The notes under the pieces: generated by a model
Told to the model about the DNA's origin: nothing
The model's input: only the letters and a program-made list of their open reading frames with translations
Databases searched by the model: none
Source: Alkalimonas cellulosilytica
GTDB taxonomy: Bacteria; Pseudomonadota; Gammaproteobacteria; Enterobacterales; Alteromonadaceae
Reading direction: 5' to 3'
Length of the DNA: 64,000 bases
NCBI RefSeq assembly: GCF_036325985.1
Contig: NZ_JAUHLI010000007.1
Span: 124,001 to 188,000 of the forward strand
Shown here: in pieces, positions 43,606 to 53,609 of the stretch
Numbering within the stretch: the stretch's first letter is position 1
Layout of the letters: each line of letters begins with the position of its first letter
Program-made: the position numbers and the translations under genes

Positions 43606-44799
43606 CAACACCTTCTCCTGCTGGAACCAGTGCACACAAAACGCCACCAGCGCGCCAGCCAGTACCACCGTAGAAGCAAAGATCATCATCAACAAGCCAT
43701 AATCTACCGTGCCTTTTACCAGCTCTTTGATTGCCAGCGCCACATTGGTCAGCGGGATCATGGCGGTGGTGGTAGTCAGGTTTACTCCAGGCAAAATGGC
43801 AGCGACCAGCGGCATCAGCACCACAAAAGACAATGGGCTCATGTAATTTTGCGCTTCCTTGAAGGTTTTGGCATAAATGGAAATCGCCAGCAACAGGGAG
43901 GCAAAAATAGCGGAGATCGGCAACAGCATCAGGAAGATCAACAGCAAATCGGTGATGGAAATGCTCGACATCACATTGGCGACCACATCCAGGCCAGCAA
44001 ACGAGCTGATCAGTGCTGTCCAGACCCCTAAACTGACCACCGTAATCAGAGTCGTCGCAAGGCCGGTGGTTAAGACCGTCAGAAACTTGCCCAGCACAAT
44101 AGCGGTGCGGCTCACCGGGCAAATTAATAAAGTTTCCAAAGTGCCCCGCTCTTTTTCGCCGGCTCCCATATCAATGGCCGGATACGAAGCTCCCATCAGA
44201 CAAATCGGGATCAGAATATAGGCAATAAAGGCACCGATTTTCTCACCGATATTCTCACGGATGTCGGCGGTATCAATACGGCGTACTTCCACCGGTTTTA
44301 AAATGGCTTGCAGCCGCTGTGGGTCGACCCCTAACTGGCTGAGGCTGGTCATTTGCAAGTCTTCGGTAAATTTACGCATCAGTTCATTGAAGTACTGAAA
44401 CATAAAATCCAGCTGCGAGGACTGGTTGTAAATCAGCTGCCACTCGCTCTGCTCGACCGCCGACTGGCGCTGTTGAAAATCCGCCGGGATCACCAGCGCC
44501 ATATCAAAATCGCCAGCCCGGATCCCTGCAATCAGTTGCTGGGTGTCCGTTAGATCAGAATCGATGCGGCGAAAGTTCTTATGATAAAACAACGCTTCGG
44601 CAAACTGCGGGGCCTGCTCGGCATTGACAATCACATACCGGTGTTCTTCCTGCATCGCTTTGCTGGTGGTGGTACTCAGTACCAATCCCATCACACCAAA
44701 CAACACCGGGAAAATAAGAATGGGCAGTAAAATAACAAAAATCAGCGTTTTCTTGTCACGCATTAGCTCGGTGAGTTCTTTAAAATACACTTGCCACAT
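43597..44799 (-). CDS. ABC-2 type exporter permease (NatB-like)
   Basis: 400 aa. One N-terminal membrane helix (about 18-40, LIFVILLPILIFPVLFGVMG) is followed by a large extracytoplasmic domain of about 150 residues, then five helices. GAGEKERGTLETLLICPVSR is a hallmark of NatB/ABC-2 permeases. It pairs with the ATPase encoded immediately upstream. Na+ or drug extrusion is typical of the family; the substrate here is unknown. Confidence 0.88.
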   Translation of the reverse strand: MWQVYFKELTELMRDKKTLIFVILLPILIFPVLFGVMGLVLSTTTSKAMQEEHRYVIVNAEQAPQFAEALFYHKNFRRIDSDLTDTQQLIAGIRAGDFDMALVIPADFQQRQSAVEQSEWQLIYNQSSQLDFMFQYFNELMRKFTEDLQMTSLSQLGVDPQRLQAILKPVEVRRIDTADIRENIGEKIGAFIAYILIPICLMGASYPAIDMGAGEKERGTLETLLICPVSRTAIVLGKFLTVLTTGLATTLITVVSLGVWTALISSFAGLDVVANVMSSISITDLLLIFLMLLPISAIFASLLLAISIYAKTFKEAQNYMSPLSFVVLMPLVAAILPGVNLTTTTAMIPLTNVALAIKELVKGTVDYGLLMMIFASTVVLAGALVAFCVHWFQQEKVLFR

Positions 44800-45605
44800 C
44801 AGGCTGCTCCCTGTGCCATGGTCGTCTCAGGCTGGTTGATGACCGATAAGAAAGCTTCACGCAGATCGCCACTTTCGGTACACTGCCTAAAGTCGGCAAT
44901 GCTGCCAGCAAAGGTGCTGATGCCTTTATCAATCACCACCACCCGATCGCACAAGGCCGCCACTTCATCCAGGTGATGGGTGGAGAAGATAACCGGTGTT
45001 TTCAGGGCTTTGAGCGATTGAATAAAGTCCAGCACGGTTTGCACCGTCATAATATCCAGGCCGGTGGTTGGCTCATCCAAAATCACGACCTTGGGGCTAT
45101 GCACCACGGCCCTGGCTATGGCCGTTTTTTGCTTCATGCCGGTGGACATATTGTCGGCGCGGCGATTGGCAAAATCGTGCATGTTCAGTAAGGTGAACAG
45201 CTCATCGATGCGCTGACGCAAAGCGGACTCTTTCATGCCATGCAAGCGGCCAAAGTAAGCAATATTCTCAAAGGCCGTTAACTTGCCATAGAGGCCGGTA
45301 TCCGCGGATAAGAAACCAATTTGCTGGCGCGCTTTCAGCGGTTGTTTCAGCACATCAACGCCGTTAATCAGTACCGTACCGCCATCTGGTTTTAAGGCGG
45401 TGGAGAGCATGCGCAAGGTGGTGGTTTTACCGGCGCCATTGGGGCCCAGCAAGCCCAGCACTTCGCCCTGATCACAGTGAAAGCTGACATCCCGCACCGA
45501 ATGAAAAGCGTTCTTGCTGTAGCGCACATCCTGCTTTTCGCTTTCAGACAATTTGGAGCCCTTGCCTATGGCGAATGCCTTGGCCAGGTTATTAATTTCT
45601 ATCAT
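44799..45605 (-). CDS. ABC transporter ATP-binding protein (NatA-like)
   Basis: 268 aa. Walker A GPNGAGKTT (54-62), signature NMSTGMKQKTAIARA and Walker B VVILDEPTTGLD. An extra segment of about 18 residues, FAIGKGSKLSESEKQDVR, near the N terminus is typical of NatA proteins. AAGGA precedes the start. It shares its last base with the permease start. The 234 bases upstream hold its promoter and no gene. Confidence 0.93.
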   Translation of the reverse strand: MIEINNLAKAFAIGKGSKLSESEKQDVRYSKNAFHSVRDVSFHCDQGEVLGLLGPNGAGKTTTLRMLSTALKPDGGTVLINGVDVLKQPLKARQQIGFLSADTGLYGKLTAFENIAYFGRLHGMKESALRQRIDELFTLLNMHDFANRRADNMSTGMKQKTAIARAVVHSPKVVILDEPTTGLDIMTVQTVLDFIQSLKALKTPVIFSTHHLDEVAALCDRVVVIDKGISTFAGSIADFRQCTESGDLREAFLSVINQPETTMAQGAA

Positions 45606-45839
45606 CCACGAGTCCTTCTGGGTTGAAGCTTTGATTAAAAATCATCGAGCAGCGCTGAGCGATCTTCATTTTCATAGCAATCGTGCTCGAACTTATCCTG
45701 ATAATGAAGCCGTATTATTAAAGACAGGCGGGTGAATAGCAATTTGCTTTGGATGTTTTCCACCTGCAAAAATGTAAGCAGATTTTAGAGGCTGCCTTTT
45801 CCGGAGTTAAAAGGTTTTGCTCTGATAATGTAGCCTTGC

Positions 45840-46301
45840 TTATCTGTTCCAGAGTATGGTGTTAATTTGCCAGTTATCATCGCCATCATAATCAAAAAAA
45901 GTGCAGCTGGCAGACAGGCGGCTTTGAGGGTTATCGGCACTGTGTGCTTCATATCGGAGCGTTGCATAACGTTTTGCATTAAGCTGGCTGTATATTTTTG
46001 GTATTTCATGGGTATCGTAAAAGCGAACTTGAGCCAGCTGATAACTGATATTGCCATGCTTTTGCCTGGCCCGCTCAAAGATCAGGGCACGATCGGCAAG
46101 GAATAGCTCAGTCGTCTCTGCTTTTCGTTCTTCAGGCCAATCATCAGGTAAGTAATCCCGCCATAAAGGAGCAATCAAGCTGATATTCTGCGTATGGTAA
46201 GCAGTCCAGCCAATTTCGCACATGGCTTCCAGTTTCGCCTGTTCAGCAACCAACATAGGCGTGGCACCTAGCAGCATGATTACGAAGATACTATTTTTCA
46301 T
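45840..46301 (-). CDS. Small secreted protein of unknown function (1)
   Basis: 153 aa from the ATG at 46301 (AGGGA five bases upstream). MKNSIFVIMLLGATPMLVA is a signal peptide. Two cysteines (one near EAMCEIGW, one in LSASCTFFD) probably form a disulfide. No known domain recognised. It follows another small secreted protein by about 36 bases and both end in similar W-Q-I/L endings, so the two may work together. AT-rich compared with neighbours. Confidence 0.6.
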   Translation of the reverse strand: MKNSIFVIMLLGATPMLVAEQAKLEAMCEIGWTAYHTQNISLIAPLWRDYLPDDWPEERKAETTELFLADRALIFERARQKHGNISYQLAQVRFYDTHEIPKIYSQLNAKRYATLRYEAHSADNPQSRLSASCTFFDYDGDDNWQINTILWNR

Positions 46302-46337
46302 GGTATTCCCTTGTTCCAAAATACAAAACCCGCCCAA

Positions 46338-46979
46338 TCACAAGATCAACTGCCAATCGCCTGAAGCTGTTCGCTCAAAGCCACAACTTATGCCAATATG
46401 CCCCTTCTCGTAGCTATAATCGACATTCACGTTGGCGAAGAGCGGGCAGGACAGATCCGTACCGTTTTTCAGGCTTGCCAGCAGCGCCTGCTGGCTGTCG
46501 ACAAACCAGAGATCCGTCTCTTTGTCTTTTACTTTGGCACCGTGCAAGGTTTTGAGCCATTCACCAGATACCGGGTCGAAGAGTGCATTCAAGTAGCTAT
46601 CACCGACGGAAATGGCGGTATTGATTCGCTGGTGGATCACCAGAACCAGCAGCTCCTGCTGGCAGATGTGGCTGTAAAATGCTTCCGTCAGCGTTACGGG
46701 TTCATTGCCGGGGTGCTGACCAATCCAGCTATCTACTTCGACACCAGCGCTGTTTTGCAGCCGCACATAAATATCCGTTTCATCACCCTGAATGGATTCG
46801 CCCAGTTTTTGCAGCGTGGCTTGCGTTAGCATCGGTTTTTGGTCATAGGCATTGAAAACAGTGACTTCCGGCAGCACCTTACCGAACAAAAAATCATCGT
46901 GCAAAAAATCGCTCTGCGACTCTGCACATGCAGCGGTAATGCAAAGAAAAATAACAATAAACATCATGTACTTTGCCAT
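46338..46979 (-). CDS. Small secreted protein of unknown function (2)
   Basis: 213 aa from the ATG at 46979. The N terminus MAKYMMFIVIFLCITAACA is a signal peptide with a likely cut before ESQSDF; a lipoprotein is less likely because the lipobox is poor. Three cysteines in the mature part (HICQQE, LSCPLF, GISCGF). No domain recognised. Probably co-transcribed with the gene at 45840. The start lacks a close ribosome site, so translation from an ATG a few codons later is possible. The 200 bases upstream hold no gene. Confidence 0.6.
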   Translation of the reverse strand: MAKYMMFIVIFLCITAACAESQSDFLHDDFLFGKVLPEVTVFNAYDQKPMLTQATLQKLGESIQGDETDIYVRLQNSAGVEVDSWIGQHPGNEPVTLTEAFYSHICQQELLVLVIHQRINTAISVGDSYLNALFDPVSGEWLKTLHGAKVKDKETDLWFVDSQQALLASLKNGTDLSCPLFANVNVDYSYEKGHIGISCGFERTASGDWQLIL

Positions 46980-47181
46980 CAAAATACCGCTCTTCCTGCC
47001 CCACGATATCTTCCGGGTATTGAGGAAGAAAAAGTCTACGGCTGAATAACCAGCGTGGAGAACCCCAACAAAAAAACGACTTTATTGCATTAAAACACCT
47101 TTAGCAACACTATTAACAAATTTTTCAGTTGGGCACAGCATAGCGGCTAAAGAAGGATTTCCGGCTTAGGTAATTCGTCCC

Positions 47182-48003
47182 TCAGGCTTGCCTTTTGGGG
47201 CGAAAATAGTCTTGGTTTTGGTAAAATGCCAGCTGTGCGTTGCTCTCGTGCCAACCAGGTACCCCCAATAGAGGCAACGGCGTCAGCTGTATCTTTTGCA
47301 GTAAGCATTTAGGCTGTTGACTGATGAGCTGGCACAACTGCTGATCCAAAAATACATAGCTTTTGGCAACTGACCAGCTAAAAAAGTCTTCTGGCACCTC
47401 AATAAACCAGCATTTGGCCGTAAGTCCGATAAAAGGCTGAGTGGCCATTTCATAAATCGCATGGCCAAACACCACTGGGCGGATCTGCTGCCACCAGGCG
47501 TCTCGTTGTTGCCAAAATACCTGCTGCCATTGGTGCTGCTGCAGGTGCTGTACCATGGACTCTTGGCCTGCGGTGTAAGCAATCAGCACACCACATTCAT
47601 CCAGCAAGGTAATTTTATTGCGCAGTACCGTGCGCGGGCTAAGCCCTGCCCGCTCTATATCCTGAATATGCAGCTGATTGAGCAATGCCTTGGTCTTGGG
47701 GAACAGGCACCAGATAAAGGCACCGAACAAATCGTGCCAGTTTTCAGCCCGGGTTGGGATTTGCCGGGTTGCATAAATATAGTCTTCGTAATAACGGCCA
47801 TCCTGCTCCAACACGGCATTGGCGACAAATTCAAAGCGGCTATCGGTGCGCTGTTGACTCAGCCAATCAGGCGTCGGCCAGTCGTGACAGCTGGCCGGTT
47901 GAAACAGCTGCTGTAAATCCTGAAAAATTGGGTTGTTGTGAAACAGCTCCGCTTGCCAGTCGGCGGGCGGGCTAAAACGGGGTTTTATTCGATTCGGCTG
48001 CAT
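47182..48003 (-). CDS. DUF3025 family protein
   Basis: 273 aa from the ATG at 48003. Characteristic segments: FEFVANAVLEQDGRYYEDYI, WHDLFGAFIWCLFPKTKALL, RNKITLLDECGVLIAY and FGHAIYEMATQPFIGLTAKC, ending with a C-terminal LLGVPGWHESN block. This pattern is the DUF3025 family common in gamma- and betaproteobacteria. The function is unknown. No signal peptide. Divergent from asnB with about 175 bases between. Confidence 0.8.
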   Translation of the reverse strand: MQPNRIKPRFSPPADWQAELFHNNPIFQDLQQLFQPASCHDWPTPDWLSQQRTDSRFEFVANAVLEQDGRYYEDYIYATRQIPTRAENWHDLFGAFIWCLFPKTKALLNQLHIQDIERAGLSPRTVLRNKITLLDECGVLIAYTAGQESMVQHLQQHQWQQVFWQQRDAWWQQIRPVVFGHAIYEMATQPFIGLTAKCWFIEVPEDFFSWSVAKSYVFLDQQLCQLISQQPKCLLQKIQLTPLPLLGVPGWHESNAQLAFYQNQDYFRPKRQA

Positions 48004-48179
48004 AAGCTCACTTGATTGTCGTTTGCCTTGAAAGTTTACCATGAAGCGTCCGGTTTGCGGTCACTGGCGAATTACCGAAAAAAGCACTTGCTTTTTCTAC
48101 TGGGCATGGCACATTCAGGGGGTACGGATAGACGTACATACTGCCAAACGCTAACTAATTTAATTCTACAGAGGTGAAC

Positions 48180-49844
48180 ATGTGTTCGATATTTGGGGTG
48201 CTTGACATCAAAACTGATGTGAAAGCATTGCGCCAGCAGGCGCTGCAGTTATCTAAGTTGTTACGTCATCGTGGTCCGGACTGGTCTGGGATCTGGAATG
48301 ACAATAATGCCATCCTCGCGCACGAGCGCCTGGCGATTGTAGATACTGAAAATGGTGCCCAACCTCTGATTAATGACCAACGAAATCACATTCTGGCAGT
48401 GAATGGTGAGATCTACAATCATAAGCAGCTGGAAAAGGAGCTGGTATCGTCGTATCCGTTCAAAACTAAATCGGATTGCGAAGTCATTCTGCCATTGTAT
48501 TTAGAGCATGGCGTGAATTTTGTCGATAAACTGCACGGCATGTTTGCCTTTGTGCTGTACGATGCCGAGCAGGAGCGCTATCTGATCGCCCGTGATCACA
48601 TTGGCATTATTCCGCTGTATTACGGCTACGATGAGCATGGCCAGCTGTTTGTATCTTCCGAGCTGAAAGCCTTGGTGCCGGTCTGCAAACAGATCAAAGA
48701 ATTCCCGCCAGGGCATATCTTTGACAGCAAGGTCGGTAAGCTCGAGTCCTACTACCAGCGTGACTGGCAAAGCTTCGATGCAGTGAAAGACAACCCAGCC
48801 GATGAAGCCGAGCTGCGTAAAGCGCTGGAGCAAAGCGTGAAAAGCCACCTGATGTCGGATGTACCATACGGCGTGCTGTTATCGGGCGGCCTGGACTCCT
48901 CACTGATTTCCGCCATTGCTCAGCAATTTGCCAAGCGCCGGGTGGAAGACGACGACCAAACCGAAGCCTGGTGGCCACGCCTGCACTCTTTTGCCGTGGG
49001 TTTGCCTGGCTCACCGGACCTGGTAGCCGCGCAAAAAGTGGCCGATGCCATTGGCACCGTGCATCACAATGTGCACTTTACCGTGCAGGAAGGCATGGAT
49101 GCGATCCGCGATGTGATCTATTTTCTGGAAACTTACGATGTCACCACCATCCGGGCTTCGACCCCGATGTATCTGATGGCCCGGAAAATCAAAGCCATGG
49201 GCATTAAGATGGTGCTGTCGGGCGAAGGCTCGGATGAAATCTTTGGTGGTTACCTGTACTTCCATAAGGCGCCGAATGCCAAAGAGTTTCATGAAGAAAC
49301 CTTGCGTAAAATCAGCCGCCTGCATATGTTCGACTGCAACCGCGCCAATAAGGCCATGTCGGCCTGGGGTATTGAAGCCCGGGTACCGTTTTTGGACAAA
49401 ACCTTTATGGATGTAGCGATGCGCCTGAATCCGGAAGCCAAAATGTGTGGCAACGGCAAAATGGAAAAACATATTTTGCGTCAGGCCTTTGATGGCTTGC
49501 TGCCGGATGAAATTTTATGGCGGCAAAAAGAGCAGTTCTCGGATGGGGTTGGCTACAGCTGGATTGACAGCTTAAAAGCTCATGCCGAGCGCGAAATCAG
49601 TGATCAGCAAATGGCAACTGCCAGCTTCCGTTTCCCGGTCAATACCCCGGACACCAAAGAAGGCTATTACTACCGGGTGATCTTTGAAGAGCATTTCCCT
49701 CATGCCGGCGCCATTGCCTGCGTGCCGGGCGGCAAGTCGGTGGCCTGCTCTACACCGGAAGCTTTGGCCTGGGATGCTAAAATGGCCGAAATGACCGATC
49801 CATCCGGTCGTGCGGTTCGTGATGTGCATACCGAAGCCTATTAA
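48180..49844 (+). CDS. asnB: Glutamine-hydrolysing asparagine synthase B
   Basis: 554 aa, the same length as E. coli AsnB. The ATG at 48180 is preceded by AGAGGTG and places the nucleophile Cys at position 2 (MCSIFGVLDI). N-terminal glutaminase motifs RHRGPDWSGIW and VNGEIYNHKQLEKEL, then the ATP-pyrophosphatase loop SGGLDSS (235-241) and LSGEGSDEIFGGYLYFHKAP in the synthetase domain. It converts aspartate, glutamine and ATP to asparagine. Monocistronic; a strong terminator follows. Confidence 0.97.
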   Translation: MCSIFGVLDIKTDVKALRQQALQLSKLLRHRGPDWSGIWNDNNAILAHERLAIVDTENGAQPLINDQRNHILAVNGEIYNHKQLEKELVSSYPFKTKSDCEVILPLYLEHGVNFVDKLHGMFAFVLYDAEQERYLIARDHIGIIPLYYGYDEHGQLFVSSELKALVPVCKQIKEFPPGHIFDSKVGKLESYYQRDWQSFDAVKDNPADEAELRKALEQSVKSHLMSDVPYGVLLSGGLDSSLISAIAQQFAKRRVEDDDQTEAWWPRLHSFAVGLPGSPDLVAAQKVADAIGTVHHNVHFTVQEGMDAIRDVIYFLETYDVTTIRASTPMYLMARKIKAMGIKMVLSGEGSDEIFGGYLYFHKAPNAKEFHEETLRKISRLHMFDCNRANKAMSAWGIEARVPFLDKTFMDVAMRLNPEAKMCGNGKMEKHILRQAFDGLLPDEILWRQKEQFSDGVGYSWIDSLKAHAEREISDQQMATASFRFPVNTPDTKEGYYYRVIFEEHFPHAGAIACVPGGKSVACSTPEALAWDAKMAEMTDPSGRAVRDVHTEAY

Positions 49845-49862
49845 GCAGCGGCACAGATACAA

Positions 49863-49892
49863 CAAGGGCGCTCAACACAGCGCCCTTTTTTT
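49863..49892 (+). terminator. Rho-independent terminator after asnB
   Basis: AAGGGCGCT and AGCGCCCTT form a nine-base-pair stem around a CAACAC loop, followed by T7. It lies 18 bases after the asnB stop and also faces the end of the convergent S9 peptidase gene. Confidence 0.9.
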
Positions 49893-49916
49893 ATGACCAA
49901 GATTTAGATCCTAGCT

Positions 49917-51950
49917 TTACTCAGTGGTAAAACGCTTCATCCAGTCGAACACTTCATTGTACCAACGTACCCGGTTCTCTGGTTTTTGGATCCAGTGATT
50001 CTCGTCGGGGAAAATCACCAGCCGCGACTCGATACCTTTACGCTGCAGATTGGTAAAGGCACCCAGACCTTGGGCGTATGGCACCCGGTAGTCTTTTAAG
50101 CCGTGGATCACCAACATCGGCGTTTGCCAGTTGTCGGCATAAGCCGCCGGGTTAAATTTGGCGTAATCCGAATCCTCATCCCAGGCGGTGCCGCCCAGAT
50201 CAAATTCCGGGAAAAACAACTCTTCGGTGCTGCCGTAAAAGCTTGGCATATCGTACAAACCAGCGTGGTTGACGAGGCAGCGGAAAGCATCCGGCCATTT
50301 GCCGGCAAACCAGTTCATCATGTAACCGCCATAGGAAGCCCCCAAGGCACAGGCTCGGTTGCCATCAATCCATGGGTAAGCTTTTTGAATGTACTCAAAG
50401 CCTTTTTGCAAATCAACCAGCGGCTTTCCGCCCCAGTCGCGGCTGATGGAGTCGGTAAAAGCCTGGCCATAGCCGGTAGAGCCATGGAAATCGACCATCA
50501 CCACCGCATAGCCCTGCGCTGCCCACAGCTGGGCATTCCAGCGGTAATGGAACATATTGCCAAAGCTGCCTTGCGGGCCACCATGCACCAGATAGGCCAG
50601 TGGGTAGCGTCGGTTGGCGTTGAAGTTGACCGGTTTCACCAGATAGCCATAGACGGTATTGCCATCCCAGCCGGAAAAACTAAACTGCTCAAACTCACCA
50701 AAGGCGATGCCTTCCAGCAAGGGGCCGTTGACATTGGTCAGCTGCTGCAAGCGGCTGCCATCGGTCTGGATCTGGTAGATTTCAGTAGGCTGATTCAGCC
50801 GGTGATTGCTAAACACAATCCGCTCACCTGCCACATTCAAGTGGCCAGCGCTGCCATCACCATAGACTTTACGCACATCACCAAAGCTGGTGTTGATGGC
50901 GTAAATACTGACCTGACCTACATCCTGGGTGGTGACATAAATGGTGCGGTTGTCCGAGCCAAACTGATAAGAATAAATCGAGCGATCCCAGTCTTCGCTT
51001 AACACCGTGCGCTGATTGGTGACCTGATCAAGCAGCACCAACCGGCGCCGGTCGGATTCGGCTTGCGGTGTTTGCATCGCCAGATACGCCATAAAGCGGC
51101 CATCTGGTGAGAACGATGGATGCGAGTCCCAGGCCGGGTTGTCGGCGGTGAGGTTTTTCTTCTCGCCCCCTTCAATACTGACTTCAAAAATATCAAAATT
51201 GGTGTGCCAGCTTTCGTCCACGCCAGGCATTTTGGCGCTGAACACCAGATGCTGCTGATCCGGCGTAAAAGCTACTTCGTTGATGCCGGCAATATCGCTG
51301 TTCCAGTCCGGCATCAGGTTTAGCGCATCGGTGACCGGCTTGTCACCCAAAGCAGCCACAAACAAATGACTGCGGTAACCATCCAGCCAGCGATCCCAGT
51401 GTCGTACCATCAACTGATCGTACACCATGGCGGTATCTTTACGGGCGGCATCGTCCGCTTTCGCTTTCACCGTGCAGGCAATATCACCACAGCCTGGTTT
51501 GTGTGGTAGCGCCAGCGCCAGCTTTTGGCCGTTGTTTGATACCTGAAAGCCCTGCACCGGCAGCGGCAAGTCGGTAAGCTGCATCGCTTCGCCACCGCTG
51601 AGATTTAAACGCCATACCTGATTGGAGCCGGTACGGTCAGCCAAAAAGTAAATGGCACTGCCATCGGCAGCCCAGCGCACCTGATGCTCACGACTGCTGT
51701 TTTGCGTTAAGCGGCGGATAGCATTGTTATTGCTTAAATCCATTAAGTACAGATCGTGGCTGCTATCGGCAGGCTTCACGCCGCCATTTTTTTGGGCAAA
51801 CACCAACTGATTGCCACCCGGTGCCAGTACAATATCGCTCAGTTGATTGAGCTGAGACAAATGCTCCACCTGCAGCGGCGTTTTGGCGCTGGCGTGAACG
51901 CCTAGCCCTGCCACCAGCATGGCTGAGACGGTTAAGAAACTAATTTTCAT
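49917..51950 (-). CDS. Secreted S9-family (prolyl oligopeptidase-like) peptidase
   Basis: 677 aa from the ATG at 51950 (GGGGA upstream). A signal peptide, MKISFLTVSAMLVAGLGVHA, is followed by a beta-propeller of WD/TolB-like blades (for example HPSFSPDGRFMAYLAM) and a C-terminal alpha/beta hydrolase. The nucleophile is in GASYGGYMMNW (Ser), the acid in HGLKDYRVPYAQ (Asp) and the catalytic His in FPDENHWI. Members are dipeptidyl- or acylaminoacyl-peptidases in the periplasm. The neighbours do not suggest a specific substrate. Confidence 0.93.
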   Translation of the reverse strand: MKISFLTVSAMLVAGLGVHASAKTPLQVEHLSQLNQLSDIVLAPGGNQLVFAQKNGGVKPADSSHDLYLMDLSNNNAIRRLTQNSSREHQVRWAADGSAIYFLADRTGSNQVWRLNLSGGEAMQLTDLPLPVQGFQVSNNGQKLALALPHKPGCGDIACTVKAKADDAARKDTAMVYDQLMVRHWDRWLDGYRSHLFVAALGDKPVTDALNLMPDWNSDIAGINEVAFTPDQQHLVFSAKMPGVDESWHTNFDIFEVSIEGGEKKNLTADNPAWDSHPSFSPDGRFMAYLAMQTPQAESDRRRLVLLDQVTNQRTVLSEDWDRSIYSYQFGSDNRTIYVTTQDVGQVSIYAINTSFGDVRKVYGDGSAGHLNVAGERIVFSNHRLNQPTEIYQIQTDGSRLQQLTNVNGPLLEGIAFGEFEQFSFSGWDGNTVYGYLVKPVNFNANRRYPLAYLVHGGPQGSFGNMFHYRWNAQLWAAQGYAVVMVDFHGSTGYGQAFTDSISRDWGGKPLVDLQKGFEYIQKAYPWIDGNRACALGASYGGYMMNWFAGKWPDAFRCLVNHAGLYDMPSFYGSTEELFFPEFDLGGTAWDEDSDYAKFNPAAYADNWQTPMLVIHGLKDYRVPYAQGLGAFTNLQRKGIESRLVIFPDENHWIQKPENRVRWYNEVFDWMKRFTTE

Positions 51951-51967
51951 CGCATGCTTCCCCTGGT

Positions 51968-52001
51968 TAAAAAAAGCCTGCAAGCAAGGCTTACAGGCTT
52001 T
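51968..52001 (-). terminator. Rho-independent terminator after fumarase
   Basis: On the minus strand AAAGCCTG, a 13-base loop with its own partial pairing, and CAGGCTTTTTTT. It separates the fumarase gene from the S9 peptidase gene. Confidence 0.85.
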
Positions 52002-52009
52002 GCTGCGCT

Positions 52010-53533
52010 TTACTTTGCGCCAGCCATTTCTTCGATTTTTACTTTCCAGATGGCCGGGCCCTGTTTGTGTACGTTATTGCCCTGACTATCTACCGCGACG
52101 GTGACCGGCATGTCTTCGACTTCAAACTCGTAGATGGCTTCCATCCCTAAGTCTTCAAACGCGACGACCCGGGCTTTTTTGATGGCTTTGGATACCAGGT
52201 AAGCGGCACCACCAACGGCCATTAAGTAGACCGCTTTATGCTGTTTGATGCTTTCCACGGTAGCATCGCCGCGCTCGGATTTACCAATCATGCCCAGCAA
52301 CCCGGTTTGCGACAGCATCATCTCGGTGAATTTATCCATCCGGGTGGCGGTGGTTGGGCCTGCCGGGCCAACCACTTCGTCGCCCACCGCATCGACCGGT
52401 CCAACGTAGTAGATAAACTTGTTTTTCAAGTCGACGCCTTCCGGCAGGCCTTCGCCTTTATTTAAGCGATCAGCAATGCGCTTGTGGGCGGCATCGCGGC
52501 CGGTCAGCATCTTACCGCTTAGCAGCACAGTTTCACCGGCCTGCCAGCTTTGCACGTCTTCCGGCGTAACCGTATCCAGATTCACCCGGCGCACATTGCT
52601 GCCAAGCTCCCAGGTGACCTGTGGCCAGTCTTCCAGTTTGGGCGGCTTGATATCGGCCGGGCCACTGCCATCCAGATGGAAATGCACATGGCGGGTAGCG
52701 GCGCAGTTGGGGATCATCACCACCGGCAAGGAAGCGGCATGGGTGGGCACGCTTTTGATTTTGATATCCACGACGGTGGTTAAACCACCAAGGCCCTGCG
52801 CACCAATACCCAGCTGGTTGACTTTCTCGTACAGCTCCAACCGCAGCTTTTCTTCGGCCGTTTCGGCACCTTTATCGATCAGTTGCTGAATATCTACCGG
52901 ATCCATCAAGGATTCTTTGGCCAGCACAGCGGCTTTTTCGGCGGTGCCGCCAATGCCAATGCCGAGCATTCCCGGCGGGCACCAGCCAGCGCCCATTTTC
53001 GGCAAGGATTCCAGCACCCAGTCGACGATGGAGTCGGACGGGTTTAACATCGCCATTTTGGTTTTATTCTCAGAGCCACCGCCTTTGGCAGCAATCATCA
53101 CTTCCACTTCTGCGCCTGGCACCAAATCCAGGTGCACTACCGCCGGGGTGTTGTCGCGGGTGTTTTTGCGGGCACCGGCCGGATCGGCCACTATGGATGC
53201 GCGCAGCGGGTTATCCGGGTTGTTGTAGGCACGGCGGGTACCTTCGTCCACCATTTGCTGCACCGTCAAGTCGGTTTTATCCCACTTAACATCCATCCCT
53301 ACTTTGACAAAACAGGTGACAATGCCGGTATCCTGGCAAATCGGCCGGTGGCCTTCGGCCGACATCCGCGAGTTGATCAGAATTTGCGCGATGGCATCTT
53401 TGGCCGCCTTGTTCTGCTCTTTGTGATAAGCTTTTTCCAGCGCCTGGATAAAATCCAGCGGGTGGTAATAAGAGATGTACTGCAACGCATCTTCAATGCT
53501 GTCGATAAAATCTTGCTGGCGGATGACGGTCAT
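52010..53533 (-). CDS. fumA: Class I fumarate hydratase
   Basis: 507 aa from the ATG at 53533 (GAGGA about 12 bases upstream); the frame stays open through the MITE-like element upstream but that part is not gene-like. [4Fe-4S]-dependent enzyme of the TCA cycle: RPICQDTGIVTCFVKVG, AKGGGSENKTKMAMLNPSD, GAGWCPPGMLGIGIGGTAEK and IPNCAATRHVHFHLDGSG contain the cluster cysteines and substrate residues. C-terminal beta domain GPTTATRMDKFTE. Shorter than E. coli FumA (548), matching the form common in marine gammaproteobacteria. Confidence 0.95.
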   Translation of the reverse strand: MTVIRQQDFIDSIEDALQYISYYHPLDFIQALEKAYHKEQNKAAKDAIAQILINSRMSAEGHRPICQDTGIVTCFVKVGMDVKWDKTDLTVQQMVDEGTRRAYNNPDNPLRASIVADPAGARKNTRDNTPAVVHLDLVPGAEVEVMIAAKGGGSENKTKMAMLNPSDSIVDWVLESLPKMGAGWCPPGMLGIGIGGTAEKAAVLAKESLMDPVDIQQLIDKGAETAEEKLRLELYEKVNQLGIGAQGLGGLTTVVDIKIKSVPTHAASLPVVMIPNCAATRHVHFHLDGSGPADIKPPKLEDWPQVTWELGSNVRRVNLDTVTPEDVQSWQAGETVLLSGKMLTGRDAAHKRIADRLNKGEGLPEGVDLKNKFIYYVGPVDAVGDEVVGPAGPTTATRMDKFTEMMLSQTGLLGMIGKSERGDATVESIKQHKAVYLMAVGGAAYLVSKAIKKARVVAFEDLGMEAIYEFEVEDMPVTVAVDSQGNNVHKQGPAIWKVKIEEMAGAK

Positions 53534-53609
53534 CTGAAATCTGTCCTCTGTCGTAATCACTGCATTAGAGTGCGCCCTAAGCAGTCGTTCAATCTTTGTT
53601 GTCCGGCTA

